From: Streptomyces sp. CC208A
Lineage (GTDB): Bacteria; Actinomycetota; Actinomycetes; Streptomycetales; Streptomycetaceae
Assembly (NCBI RefSeq): GCF_030010625.1
Contig: NZ_JASCXN010000032.1
Span: 1-64,000 of the forward strand
Length of the DNA stretch: 64,000 nt
Reading direction: 5' to 3'
Position numbers and translations under genes: made by a program. Shown here in pieces: positions 40,553 through 47,989 of the stretch. Position 1 is the stretch's first letter. The number at the start of each line of letters is the position of its first letter. A model generated the notes under the pieces. That model was not told the origin of the DNA, did not search any database, and saw nothing but the letters and a program-made list of their open reading frames with translations.

Positions 40553-41907
40553 GCCTGCGCGCCCGCATCCACCACCACCCCGGTGACGACCCGAGCGCCC
40601 TCGGCCCCGGCGCGGGCCGGGAGGACGGCCACCTGGTCGCCTCCTTCCGCGCCAAGCTCCTCGAAGAGATCGACCTCACCGAGATGTCCGCGCTCGCCGC
40701 GACCGAGCGCCGGGCCCGGCTCGAACGCGTCCTCGGGCACATCATCAGCCGCGAGGGCCCGGTCCTCTCCACCGCCGAACGCGGCCGCCTGATCCGCCGC
40801 GTCGTCGACGAGGCCCTCGGGCTCGGCGTCCTCGAACCGCTCCTCGAAGACGCCTCCATCACCGAGATCATGGTCAACGGCCCGGACCAGATCTACATCG
40901 AGCGCGGCGGCCGCGTGGAACTCCTCCCGCTCCGCTTCGCCTCCCACGACCAGCTGATGCAGACCATCGAGCGGATCGTCTCCACCGTCAACCGCCGCGT
41001 GGACGAGTCGAATCCGATGGTCGACGCCCGTCTCCCGTCCGGCGAGCGCGTCAACGTGATCATCCCGCCGCTCTCCCTCACCGGCGCCACCCTCACCATC
41101 CGCCGCTTCCCCCGCGCCTACACCCTCCACGAGATGATCGGCCTCGGCTCGCTCGACGAGCAGATGCTGCTGCTCCTCTCCGGCCTGGTCCAGGCGAAGT
41201 TCAACATCATCGTGTCCGGCGCCACCGGCACGGGCAAGACCACCCTCCTCAACGCCCTCTCCGGCCTGGTCCCCGAGGGCGAGCGGATCATCACCATCGA
41301 GGACTCGGCGGAGCTCCAGCTCCAGCAGTCCCACGTCATCCGCCTCGAAGCCCGCCCGCCGAACATCGAGGGCCGCGGCCAGGTCACCATCCGCGACCTC
41401 GTCCGCAACTCGCTCCGCATGCGCCCCGACCGGATCATCGTCGGCGAGGTCCGCGGCGGCGAGACCCTCGACATGCTCCAGGCGATGTCCACAGGGCACG
41501 ACGGCTCCCTCGCCACCGTCCACGCCAACTCCGCCGAGGACGCCCTGATGCGCCTCCAGACCCTGGCGTCGATGTCGGAGGTGAAGGTCCCCTTCGAGGC
41601 GCTGCGCGACCAGATCAACAGCGCCGTCGACGTCCTCGTCCAGCTCACCCGCCACCCCGACGGCACCCGCCGCGTCACCGAGATCGCGGCCCTCGCCTCG
41701 CACGGCAGGGAACGCTTCGTCCTCGCCACCGTCTGCCGCTTCCAGGCCGAGCCGCTGGCCGCCGACGGACGGGTCCACGGCCGGTACGTCCACCACCCGC
41801 TGCCGCGCCGCCTCGCCGAACGCCTCTACCTGGCGGGCCAGCCGATACCGCCGGCGTTCGGCGTGGCCGCCGACGACACCCACCTGACCACCCGAGAAGC
41901 GACCTGA
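40549..41907 (+). CDS. tadA: CpaF/TadA secretion ATPase
   Basis: 452 aa type II/IV secretion ATPase. N-terminal domain (SRLIRRVVDEALGLGVLEPL-like region at ~85-110; ITEIMVNGPDQIYIERGG), then Walker A VSGATGTGKTTLLNALSG, Asp box IITIEDSAELQLQQSHVIRL, Walker B RPDRIIVGEVRGGETLDMLQ, and the His box STGHDGSLATVHANS. Powers pilus polymerisation from the cytoplasmic face with TadB and TadC. ATGA overlap upstream, 13-nt gap downstream. Confidence 0.95.
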   Translation: MSLRARIHHHPGDDPSALGPGAGREDGHLVASFRAKLLEEIDLTEMSALAATERRARLERVLGHIISREGPVLSTAERGRLIRRVVDEALGLGVLEPLLEDASITEIMVNGPDQIYIERGGRVELLPLRFASHDQLMQTIERIVSTVNRRVDESNPMVDARLPSGERVNVIIPPLSLTGATLTIRRFPRAYTLHEMIGLGSLDEQMLLLLSGLVQAKFNIIVSGATGTGKTTLLNALSGLVPEGERIITIEDSAELQLQQSHVIRLEARPPNIEGRGQVTIRDLVRNSLRMRPDRIIVGEVRGGETLDMLQAMSTGHDGSLATVHANSAEDALMRLQTLASMSEVKVPFEALRDQINSAVDVLVQLTRHPDGTRRVTEIAALASHGRERFVLATVCRFQAEPLAADGRVHGRYVHHPLPRRLAERLYLAGQPIPPAFGVAADDTHLTTREAT

Positions 41908-41920
41908 GGAGGCCGGTGAC

Positions 41921-42865
41921 GTGACGATCGACCCCTTCTGGCTGACGACCGGGGTGGCGCTGCTCGCCTGCGTCCTCGGTGTCACCGGCATCCAGGTGTA
42001 CGCGAACGGCGCCCGGCGCCAGGCGGCGCTCGTCGCCCGCCTCGACGACACCGCCGTCCCCGAGACGCCGGGCCGCCGCAGGCGCCGCTTCGTCGCCCTT
42101 GACCGGAGGGTCCGGGCCACGGCCCTGGGCCGCAACCTGGAACGCCGCATCGCCGCGACCGGCCTGGACGTGACGCCGGGCGAGTTCGCGGTGGGCCTGG
42201 CGGCGACGGTGGCGGTCCTCTGGGTGATCGGCCAGGCGGCCCTCTCCGCCTTCTTCGGCCCGATCTGCGGCCTGTTGGGCGTGTGGGTGGCGTACGGCTA
42301 CCTCAACTGGCAGCGTCAGAAGCGCATCGAGAAGTTCATCAACCAACTCCCCGAACTCTCCCGCATCCTGGCCAACGCCACCCAGGCGGGCCTCGCCCTC
42401 CGCATGGCGATCAGCCTGGCGGCGGACGAGATGGAGTCCCCGGCGGGCGACGAACTGGAGAAGGTGTCCCAGCAGTTGGCGGTAGGCGCCCCCCTGGACG
42501 ACGCCCTGGCGGAACTGGCGGACCGCCTCCCCTCCCGCGAACTGGTGGTGTTGGTCACGACCTTGGTCCTGGCGAACAAGGCGGGCGGCACGGTCGTCTC
42601 CTCCCTCCGCAACCTCACCGAGACCCTGGAACAGCGCAAGGAGACCCGGCGCGAGGTCCGCACCCAGCTCTCCCAGGTGAGCATGACGGCGTACGCGGTC
42701 CCCGTGATCGGCTTCGGCTCACTGCTCCTGATCGACAACATGCAGCCCGGAGCCCTGGACCGCATGACGGCCTCCCCGATCGGCCAGGGCGCGGTCATCG
42801 CGGCCTGCGCCCTCTACGTCCTCGGCTTCGCCGCCATCCGCCGCTTCTCGAAGATCGACGTGTGA
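41921..42865 (+). CDS. tadB: TadB inner-membrane platform protein
   Basis: 314 aa. One N-terminal helix, then two further hydrophobic regions flanking the T2SSF domain (FINQLPELSRILANATQAGL; ALRMAISLAADEMESPAGDE; LVLANKAGGTVVSSLRNLTE) and a C-terminal helix pair. Forms the membrane platform with TadC. GTG 41921 is supported by GAGGAGG at 41906-41912. Confidence 0.9.
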   Translation: MTIDPFWLTTGVALLACVLGVTGIQVYANGARRQAALVARLDDTAVPETPGRRRRRFVALDRRVRATALGRNLERRIAATGLDVTPGEFAVGLAATVAVLWVIGQAALSAFFGPICGLLGVWVAYGYLNWQRQKRIEKFINQLPELSRILANATQAGLALRMAISLAADEMESPAGDELEKVSQQLAVGAPLDDALAELADRLPSRELVVLVTTLVLANKAGGTVVSSLRNLTETLEQRKETRREVRTQLSQVSMTAYAVPVIGFGSLLLIDNMQPGALDRMTASPIGQGAVIAACALYVLGFAAIRRFSKIDV

Positions 42866-42884
42866 GGGTGAGGGACGGAACCGG

Positions 42885-43775
42885 ATGCTGGAACTAGCCA
42901 TCGCCCTCCTGGCCGGCCTCTCGGTGGCCGGCTTCGCCTACGGCCTGCGCCTCTACCGCGCCGACGCCCGCCTCCCCGACGACCTCCGCCTCGCCCTGGA
43001 GGTCGGTTCGACCCGCACCGGCGCCGTCGACTCGGCGGTCGACCGCCTCGGCATGCGCTGGTCGCCCACGATCCTCCGCTGGATGGGCCCGAAGCGCGTC
43101 GACAAGGTCCGCCGCCGCATCGACCTGGCGGGCAACCCCGGCGGCCTGACGATCGACCGCTACGGCGCGAGGCGGGCCGTCTACGGCTTCCTGGGCGGCG
43201 TAGGCGCCCTGCTGATGCTGAGCAAGGGCTCGTACGTGACGGCGGCCCTCCTCGTGGCCTTCGGCGCCTTCTGGACGGAGGTCGGCATCTGGTCGGCGGT
43301 CCGCATCCGCAAGGACCAGATCGAACGCACCCTCCCCGACTTCCTGGACGTCCTGGCGGTGGTCGTCTCGGCGGGCCTCGGCTTCCGCCAGGCGCTGGAG
43401 CGTGTGGCGGAGAAGTACGAGGGCCCCTGGTCCGACGAACTCCGCATCACCCTCCGCCAGATGGACATGGGCGTCCCCCGCCGCCAGGCCTTCGACGAAC
43501 TCCGCCGCCGCAACGACTCGGAGCAGGTGGCCCAGTTCGTGACGGCGTTGCAGCAGGGCGAGGAGCTGGGCGCCCCCATCGTCGACACCCTGATCCAGAT
43601 CGCGGAGGACATGCGCCGCACAGACGCCCAGAACGCCCGCCGCAAGGCGGCGAAGGCAGTCCCGAAGGCGACCATGGTCATCACGACGCTGATGGTCCCG
43701 GCGACGATGATCCTGCTGGGCGCGGGCCTGTTCCTGGGGACGGGGACGGACCTCGGCTCGATCGCGGGGGAGTGA
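42885..43775 (+). CDS. tadC: TadC inner-membrane platform protein
   Basis: 296 aa. T2SSF-domain protein with helices at ~4-20 and ~105-140 and a C-terminal helix (ITTLMVPATMILLGAGLFLG). The cytoplasmic part has TLPDFLDVLAVVVSAGLGFR followed by QALERVAEKYEGPWSDEL, and RRRNDSEQVAQFVTALQQGE. Partner of TadB. This is the last gene of the first Tad block; its stop overlaps a GTG that could start the next gene. Confidence 0.9.
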   Translation: MLELAIALLAGLSVAGFAYGLRLYRADARLPDDLRLALEVGSTRTGAVDSAVDRLGMRWSPTILRWMGPKRVDKVRRRIDLAGNPGGLTIDRYGARRAVYGFLGGVGALLMLSKGSYVTAALLVAFGAFWTEVGIWSAVRIRKDQIERTLPDFLDVLAVVVSAGLGFRQALERVAEKYEGPWSDELRITLRQMDMGVPRRQAFDELRRRNDSEQVAQFVTALQQGEELGAPIVDTLIQIAEDMRRTDAQNARRKAAKAVPKATMVITTLMVPATMILLGAGLFLGTGTDLGSIAGE

Positions 43776-43792
43776 GCGATGGAGTGAGTGAT

Positions 43793-44338
43793 ATGGACCA
43801 GACAGAGGTACTGCTCATCGGGGGGCGCGCCGGCGTCGGCAAGACGACGGTGGCGTGGGAGGTCTCGGCGCGTCTGCGCGCCGCGCTGGTCGACCACTGC
43901 GTCATAGAAGGCGACTTCATGGCGCAGGTGCATCCCGCTCCGGACGGGGACCCCCAGCGCGAGAAGATCGCCGAGCGCAATCTGACGGCGCTCTGGTCGA
44001 ACTACGCCGATCTCGGCCATCGCCGCCTGATCTACACGCAGACGGTGAGCGTTCTGGCCGAGAACGAGGGCATGTTCCGGCGCGCCATGGGTGCGGACGT
44101 CAGGATCGTGCGGGTGGTGCTCACCGCGACGGATGCCACGGCCCGCGAGCGGCTGACGGGGAGGGAACAGGGCTCGGAGCTGGAGCAGGAGCTGAAGAGC
44201 AGCGCCCGTAAGGCGCGGATCCTGGATGAGCGGGCACCGGCGGACGCGGTGCGGGTGGTGACCGACGGACGTTCCGTGGTCGACATAGCGCGCGAGGTGG
44301 TGGGGGCGGCCGGCTGGCTGGGCGGCGCCTCCGGTTAG
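43793..44338 (+). CDS. P-loop nucleotide kinase-like protein
   Basis: 181 aa. Walker A LLIGGRAGVGKTTVAWEVSA at the N-terminus, then CVIEGDFMAQVHP and a lid-like region rich in Arg (RVVLTATDATARERLTGREQ), the layout of small AAA_33/zeta-like NTPases. The substrate is unknown. ATG 43793 is chosen for its GGAG eight bases upstream; GTG 43772, overlapping the tadC stop, is an alternative. It has lower third-position GC than the Tad genes around it. It does not look like a pilus gene and marks the start of the insert between the two Tad blocks. Confidence 0.75.
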   Translation: MDQTEVLLIGGRAGVGKTTVAWEVSARLRAALVDHCVIEGDFMAQVHPAPDGDPQREKIAERNLTALWSNYADLGHRRLIYTQTVSVLAENEGMFRRAMGADVRIVRVVLTATDATARERLTGREQGSELEQELKSSARKARILDERAPADAVRVVTDGRSVVDIAREVVGAAGWLGGASG

Positions 44339-44348
44339 CCGCGGCGGG

Positions 44349-44387
44349 CGGTTTGTGCGGCCGGTTTGTGCGGCCGGTTTGTGCGGC
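44349..44387. repeat. Three tandem 13-bp repeats
   Basis: CGGTTTGTGCGGC repeated three times without spacing, right after the NTPase stop. It contains T-rich steps unusual for this DNA. Confidence 0.85.
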
Positions 44388-44477
44388 GGTGGGCGGCCCG
44401 CCGCTGACCGCGAACCGGACCGGCCGGGCATCGCCGGCTCGATCCGGTCCCGGTCCCGTTCCCGTCAGGGGCGATGG

Positions 44478-44711
44478 TCAGTCGTCGTCACCGTCCCGCC
44501 GTCGGTCCCGGTCCTCGAAGAGTTCCAGCACGTCCGGCAGGGGCGAGTAGTGCGGCGCGCACGCCGGGCAGGCGTAGACGTTGAACCCGGGCCCGGAGCT
44601 CTGGTGCACCTCGGCGACGACGACCGGCTCCGCGGTGATGGCGCAGCACCGCACGCACATCCGCACGGGCCGCCGCGCGGGGCCGGGGAGCGGCAGGGCG
44701 CCGTCCCTCAC
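44478..44711 (-). CDS. Small Cys-rich (zinc-binding?) protein
   Basis: 77 aa. CVRCCAITAEPVVVAEVHQS is followed by a second pair in YACPACAPHY, a CxxC...CxxC pattern that suggests zinc binding; the tail is Asp/Arg-rich. Starts with GTG 44711 in a GTGA overlap with the upstream gene, so the two form one operon. Such pairs divergent from a small GntR regulator recur in Streptomyces genomes; the function is unknown. Confidence 0.65.
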   Translation of the reverse strand: MRDGALPLPGPARRPVRMCVRCCAITAEPVVVAEVHQSSGPGFNVYACPACAPHYSPLPDVLELFEDRDRRRDGDDD

Positions 44712-45046
44712 GCGACCCCCAGCCCATGCAGGTCCCGGGTGTCCAGGTCGATCCCGAAGTCGGCGGCGAGCACGAGCACGAGCCGCCGCTGCCGCTGCCG
44801 AGCCCGTTCCTTCCGCCGCTCCTCGGCGACGAGGTAGGGCCGGACGAGGACGGAGGCGGCGCCGTCGAGGGGAAGGTCGAGGCCGTAGGGGGAGCGGGGT
44901 GCGGGGAGGGGGAGGGGGAGGGGGAGGGGGAGGGCGGTTGGTGGGGTGCGGCGGTGGTACGGCGACGGGGCTGGTGTCGCGGTAGCGGCGGGCGGACGGA
45001 AGGCGACCCTCGCCCATGCGACGAGGGCGCGGATAAGCTGCGACAT
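44708..45046 (-). CDS. Conserved Streptomyces protein of unknown function next to a GntR regulator
   Basis: 112 aa. The middle is a Pro/Leu run encoded by an imperfect GGGGAGG tandem (44900-44935), so its length is probably variable. The conserved-looking part is SPYGLDLPLDGAASVLVRPY, then LVAEERRKERARQRQRRLVL and VLAADFGIDLDTRDLHG. No membrane segment or catalytic motif. Divergent from the GntR gene, sharing its repeat-bearing promoter region. Confidence 0.7.
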   Translation of the reverse strand: MSQLIRALVAWARVAFRPPAATATPAPSPYHRRTPPTALPLPLPLPLPAPRSPYGLDLPLDGAASVLVRPYLVAEERRKERARQRQRRLVLVLAADFGIDLDTRDLHGLGVA

Positions 45047-45134
45047 GTCGACCTGCTTCTTTCAGGTTGGCCACGCCCCGGGAGTCCTGATCCGACTCGC
45101 CGGGGCCTTTCATGTCGGCAGCGTAACTGATGCC

Positions 45135-45191
45135 GACAGTAGTCGACAGTGGACGGCAGTGGTTGACAGTTGTCGGCGATGCGCGAACGTT
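45135..45191. promoter_or_regulatory. Helically phased GACAGT repeats and GntR promoter
   Basis: Four copies of GACAGT (third is GGCAGT) end at 45140, 45150, 45160 and 45170, exactly one helical turn apart. The last copy overlaps a -35 TTGACA (45163-45168), with -10 AACGTT (45186-45191) 17 nt on. Located between the divergent operons, these are likely binding sites for the GntR protein. Confidence 0.65.
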
Positions 45192-45196
45192 GTCGG

Positions 45197-45481
45197 ATGC
45201 TTATGTTCGATTGCGTGACAGAGCAGATCAATCCCGGCGCCGCCGCCTACCACTACGAACAGCTCGCGAAGATCCTGGAGGGCAGGATCAGGAGCGGGGA
45301 GTTCCCGGCGGGGGTGCGCCTGCCCGGTGAGCTGGTCCTCTCCCAGGAGTACGGCGTCGGCTCCAACACCGTCCGCCGAGCCCTCGACATCCTGCGCGAG
45401 CGGGAGCTGATCGTGACGGTGCGCGCGAGGGGCTCCTTTGTGGCCGAGCGACTGCCCGACGCCGACGGGGCCGGTGACTGA
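45197..45481 (+). CDS. Minimal GntR family regulator (DNA-binding domain only)
   Basis: 94 aa, almost only a winged helix: AAYHYEQLAKILEGRIRSGE, LPGELVLSQEYGVGSNTVRR, ALDILRERELIVTVRARGSF. No effector domain is present, as in KorSA-like or YtrA-like small GntR proteins. The promoter predicts a start point at about 45198, so ATG 45197 may be leaderless; GTG 45215 also gives a complete domain. Divergent from the 44478-45046 operon and likely its regulator. Confidence 0.82.
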   Translation: MLMFDCVTEQINPGAAAYHYEQLAKILEGRIRSGEFPAGVRLPGELVLSQEYGVGSNTVRRALDILRERELIVTVRARGSFVAERLPDADGAGD

Positions 45482-45611
45482 CGCACAGGCGTCCGCGCCC
45501 TCGCCCGCACGTCTACAACTGTCTCGATCTCACCTCGGGTTGACGATCCCCCTTCGCACGGGCAACCGCATGTGACAGAGTGCTGACCGAGTGTGGGAGG
45601 GGTGGCCGTTG

Positions 45612-45776
45612 ATGCACGTGATCGTCAGGAGCCTGAACAACCAGCGTGTCGACGCAACTTGCCGCATCACCGAGCGGGCGGCCGACCGTCACGGAGACCA
45701 CGTCTTCGCCGAACTCCCCGCCCGCACACGCGCCGAGGCCATAGCCTCCTTGCTGGGCCCCAGGCCCACCCGATGA
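45612..45776 (+). CDS. Small protein of unknown function
   Basis: 54 aa. Begins MHVIVRSLNNQRVDATCRIT and ends in PTR; soluble, one Cys. GGGAGGGG lies eight bases before the ATG, good support for translation. It falls between the GntR gene and the pilin and belongs to no family I recognise. Confidence 0.5.
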   Translation: MHVIVRSLNNQRVDATCRITERAADRHGDHVFAELPARTRAEAIASLLGPRPTR

Positions 45777-45872
45777 CCCGGGCCCGCACCAGGGCCCACG
45801 GGTACGGTACGCCGTCCCTCCGGTCGGCGGACCGTACCCAAGCGCAGGCGTCTGACAGCGGAGGGGAGCACG

Positions 45873-46082
45873 ATGTACGACGCGATGCTGAAGGCTCTGA
45901 CAAGACTGCGACACCACGCGCCGCCCCGCGACGACCGGGGCCAGACGGCGGTGGAGTACCTGGGGATCATCGTGGTGGTGGCAGCCATCATCATCGCCAT
46001 CGCTGGAACCGACATCGGCAGCTCGATCATGGATGCGATCACCGAAAAAATCAGTGCGATCACCGGTGGCGGTGGGGGGTAG
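45873..46082 (+). CDS. flp: Flp-type pilin (major Tad pilus subunit)
   Basis: 69 aa. A basic leader to Gly23, then QTAVEYLGIIVVVAAIIIAI with Glu at +5 and the Tyr that follows in Flp pilins, and a short Gly-ending tail. The prepilin peptidase at 58302-59039 would cut after Gly. GGAGGGGAG precedes the ATG. Its last codons, GGT GGG GGG TAG, form a G-run at which a -1 shift would enter the TadG frame. Confidence 0.9.
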   Translation: MYDAMLKALTRLRHHAPPRDDRGQTAVEYLGIIVVVAAIIIAIAGTDIGSSIMDAITEKISAITGGGGG

Positions 46083-46123
46083 GGGGCGTTCGAGCAGACG
46101 AGGGTCAGGCGTTTCCCGCTTAC

Positions 46124-46732
46124 GTGACAGTAATCGCGGGGCTTCTGTTCCTGGCCTTCGTCTACTTCGCTGTCGGGCAGGCCGCAGTCCTTCGCAACGG
46201 CGCTCAGACGGCTGCCGACGCGGCAGCCCTCGGGGCAGCCCAGGACGCTCGGGAGCAACTCCGGGAGGGTTGGCTCAAGGTGATAGGCGATCCGGCTCAG
46301 TGGCAGCGATTCGTTCGGGGCGAGGGATACGCCGTGGAACGCTCCTGCCAGAGGGCCGCCGAGTTCGCCTCGCGCAACGATGCCGAGGTCAATGACTGCG
46401 TGCCGCTGGATTTCGGCTTCACCGTGACTGTGCAGACCGAGGGCACGGTCGGTGAGTCGATCGTCCCGGGTACGGACGAGCGGCGCGCCACGGCCACCGC
46501 CTCTGCGGTGGTCGAGCCACTGTGTAGGTTCGATCCGCCCGAGCCGAGCCCTGAACCGACCCCTGAACCGGATCCGTCCAGTACGCCGCCCGAGGAGCCT
46601 GAGGAAGAGGATCCCGACCCGATCTCGGGCCTCACCTGCGACGGCGAGCCTTGGGAGATCGACCCAGAGGACCCCGTGCTACCCGGAGTCGATGACCTCT
46701 TCCGCGTTCGACTGACCAGTGACGACGAGTAA
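46124..46732 (+). CDS. TadG-like pilus-locus protein (start uncertain)
   Basis: The frame encodes a TadG/TadE-type N-terminus: ADEGQAFPAYVTVIAGLLFL, then AFVYFAVGQAAVLRNGAQTA, DAAALGAAQDAREQL. An extracellular domain with Cys and a Pro/Glu-rich tail follow. The conserved part begins at about 46091, but the first usable start codon in frame is GTG 46124, which would remove the DEGQAFP block. No ATG, GTG, TTG or CTG lies between the pilin stop and that point. A frameshift from the pilin, a non-standard start or a sequence error is possible. The predicted product from 46124 is 202 aa. Confidence 0.65.
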   Translation: MTVIAGLLFLAFVYFAVGQAAVLRNGAQTAADAAALGAAQDAREQLREGWLKVIGDPAQWQRFVRGEGYAVERSCQRAAEFASRNDAEVNDCVPLDFGFTVTVQTEGTVGESIVPGTDERRATATASAVVEPLCRFDPPEPSPEPTPEPDPSSTPPEEPEEEDPDPISGLTCDGEPWEIDPEDPVLPGVDDLFRVRLTSDDE

Positions 46733-46746
46733 AGGAAGCGCTCTTC

Positions 46747-47319
46747 ATGGACGTCTCGTACGTGAGAGGGGGGCTCATCGCCTTCGCGGTGGCGGCCTCT
46801 TTGGCTGTTACCGGCTGTGGGGCCGATGCCGAACCCAAGTTGTCTAACAAGCCGGCGACCACGACGCCGCAACCCCAGCAGCCAACGACCACCACGGCGG
46901 AGCAGCTCACTGAAGAACCGGCGGAGACGATCGCCCTCGCCAAGGGGCAGAAGGGACTGGAACTGGCTATCACGCTCGCCGAGCGCGATGAGGGTGGCTT
47001 CCTCACCATCAAGGGTGTGCTGAAGAACAGCGCTGACTCCCCGGCCGTCCTACCAGCCAAGATGAGGGGCGACGAGACCGAGGTGGTCAAGCACGGCAAG
47101 TCCCTCGGCGGAGCCACCCTCGTAGACCCCGTCGGCAAGAAGCGCTACTACGTCCTACGCGACACCGACGGCCGCCCCCTCACCACCACAGGTCTCGACA
47201 GCCTGGGCCCCGGCAAGTCCACCGCCGTCTTCATGCAGTTCCCCGCGCCCCCCGCCTCCACCACCGAGGTCTCGTTCCAACTGCCCACCTTCGAACCCGC
47301 CACCCTCAAGCTCTCCTGA
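46747..47319 (+). CDS. Lipoprotein of the Tad locus
   Basis: 190 aa. Lipobox signal peptide (LIAFAVAASLAVTGCGADAE), a Thr/Pro/Gln-rich linker (~30-55), then a compact domain with LELAITLAERDEGGFLTIKG, VLKNSADSPAVLP and RYYVLRDTDGRPLTTTGLDS. It resembles small DUF4352-like beta-sandwich proteins. It follows the TadG frame by 14 nt and precedes the OmpA-like gene by 9 nt, so it probably works at the cell surface with the pilus. Confidence 0.75.
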   Translation: MDVSYVRGGLIAFAVAASLAVTGCGADAEPKLSNKPATTTPQPQQPTTTTAEQLTEEPAETIALAKGQKGLELAITLAERDEGGFLTIKGVLKNSADSPAVLPAKMRGDETEVVKHGKSLGGATLVDPVGKKRYYVLRDTDGRPLTTTGLDSLGPGKSTAVFMQFPAPPASTTEVSFQLPTFEPATLKLS

Positions 47320-47328
47320 GGCGACGTC

Positions 47329-47970
47329 ATGACAACGACGACAGGACGATCAGGACGACGGCGCAGGCTGGCCGCGCTCGCGGTCGTGGCGATCACGGTG
47401 TGGCCGCTCAGCTCAGGCGAGGCCCTCGCCGACGACCCACCCGGCACCACCTCCACCTCCCCGCCCCCCGCCATCGACCCCAACTCCCCCGGCCTGATGC
47501 TCCCCGACGGTGCCACGCTCGCGCCCGCCAAGGTGCTTGACATCAAGCAGATCGTCGAGGAGGAGGGCGGCGAGCAGCGGCGCGAGGACACGAACGTCGA
47601 CGTGACGTTCGCGCTCCAGGCCGAGGTGCTGTTCCCGAAGGACAGTGCCAAGCTCAGCCCCGCCGCCACCACCCGTATCCGGGCCATCGCCGCCGAGGTG
47701 CGGACGCAGGGGTCGGGCCGGGTGCGGGTCTTCGGGTTCACGGACAACCTGGGGTCGTACGAGCACGGTCTCAAGCTCTCCAAGGAGCGCGCGGTCGCCG
47801 TCCAGCAGGTCCTGGCGCGCGAGCTGGACCCGGGGACCTCGTACGACATCCGGGGCTACAGCGAGGACTACCCGATCGCCGACAACCGCACCGAGGAGGG
47901 CCGGAAGAAGAACCGCCGCGTGGAGATCTCCTTCCCCCGCACCACGGCCGGACCCCCTGCCGCTCCCTGA
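47329..47970 (+). CDS. OmpA-family peptidoglycan-binding protein
   Basis: 213 aa. A signal peptide (RLAALAVVAITVWPLSSGEA, then LA) and a linker lead to an OmpA C-terminal domain (~95-210): ALQAEVLFPKDSAKLSPAAT, VRVFGFTDNLGSYEHGLKLS, ERAVAVQQVL, NRRVEISFP. The peptidoglycan-contacting Asp and Arg lie in FTDN and NRRVE. In a Gram-positive it probably ties the pilus machinery to the wall. Last gene of the Tad locus. Confidence 0.88.
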   Translation: MTTTTGRSGRRRRLAALAVVAITVWPLSSGEALADDPPGTTSTSPPPAIDPNSPGLMLPDGATLAPAKVLDIKQIVEEEGGEQRREDTNVDVTFALQAEVLFPKDSAKLSPAATTRIRAIAAEVRTQGSGRVRVFGFTDNLGSYEHGLKLSKERAVAVQQVLARELDPGTSYDIRGYSEDYPIADNRTEEGRKKNRRVEISFPRTTAGPPAAP

Positions 47971-47989
47971 CGACCGGCGAATCCACCCC

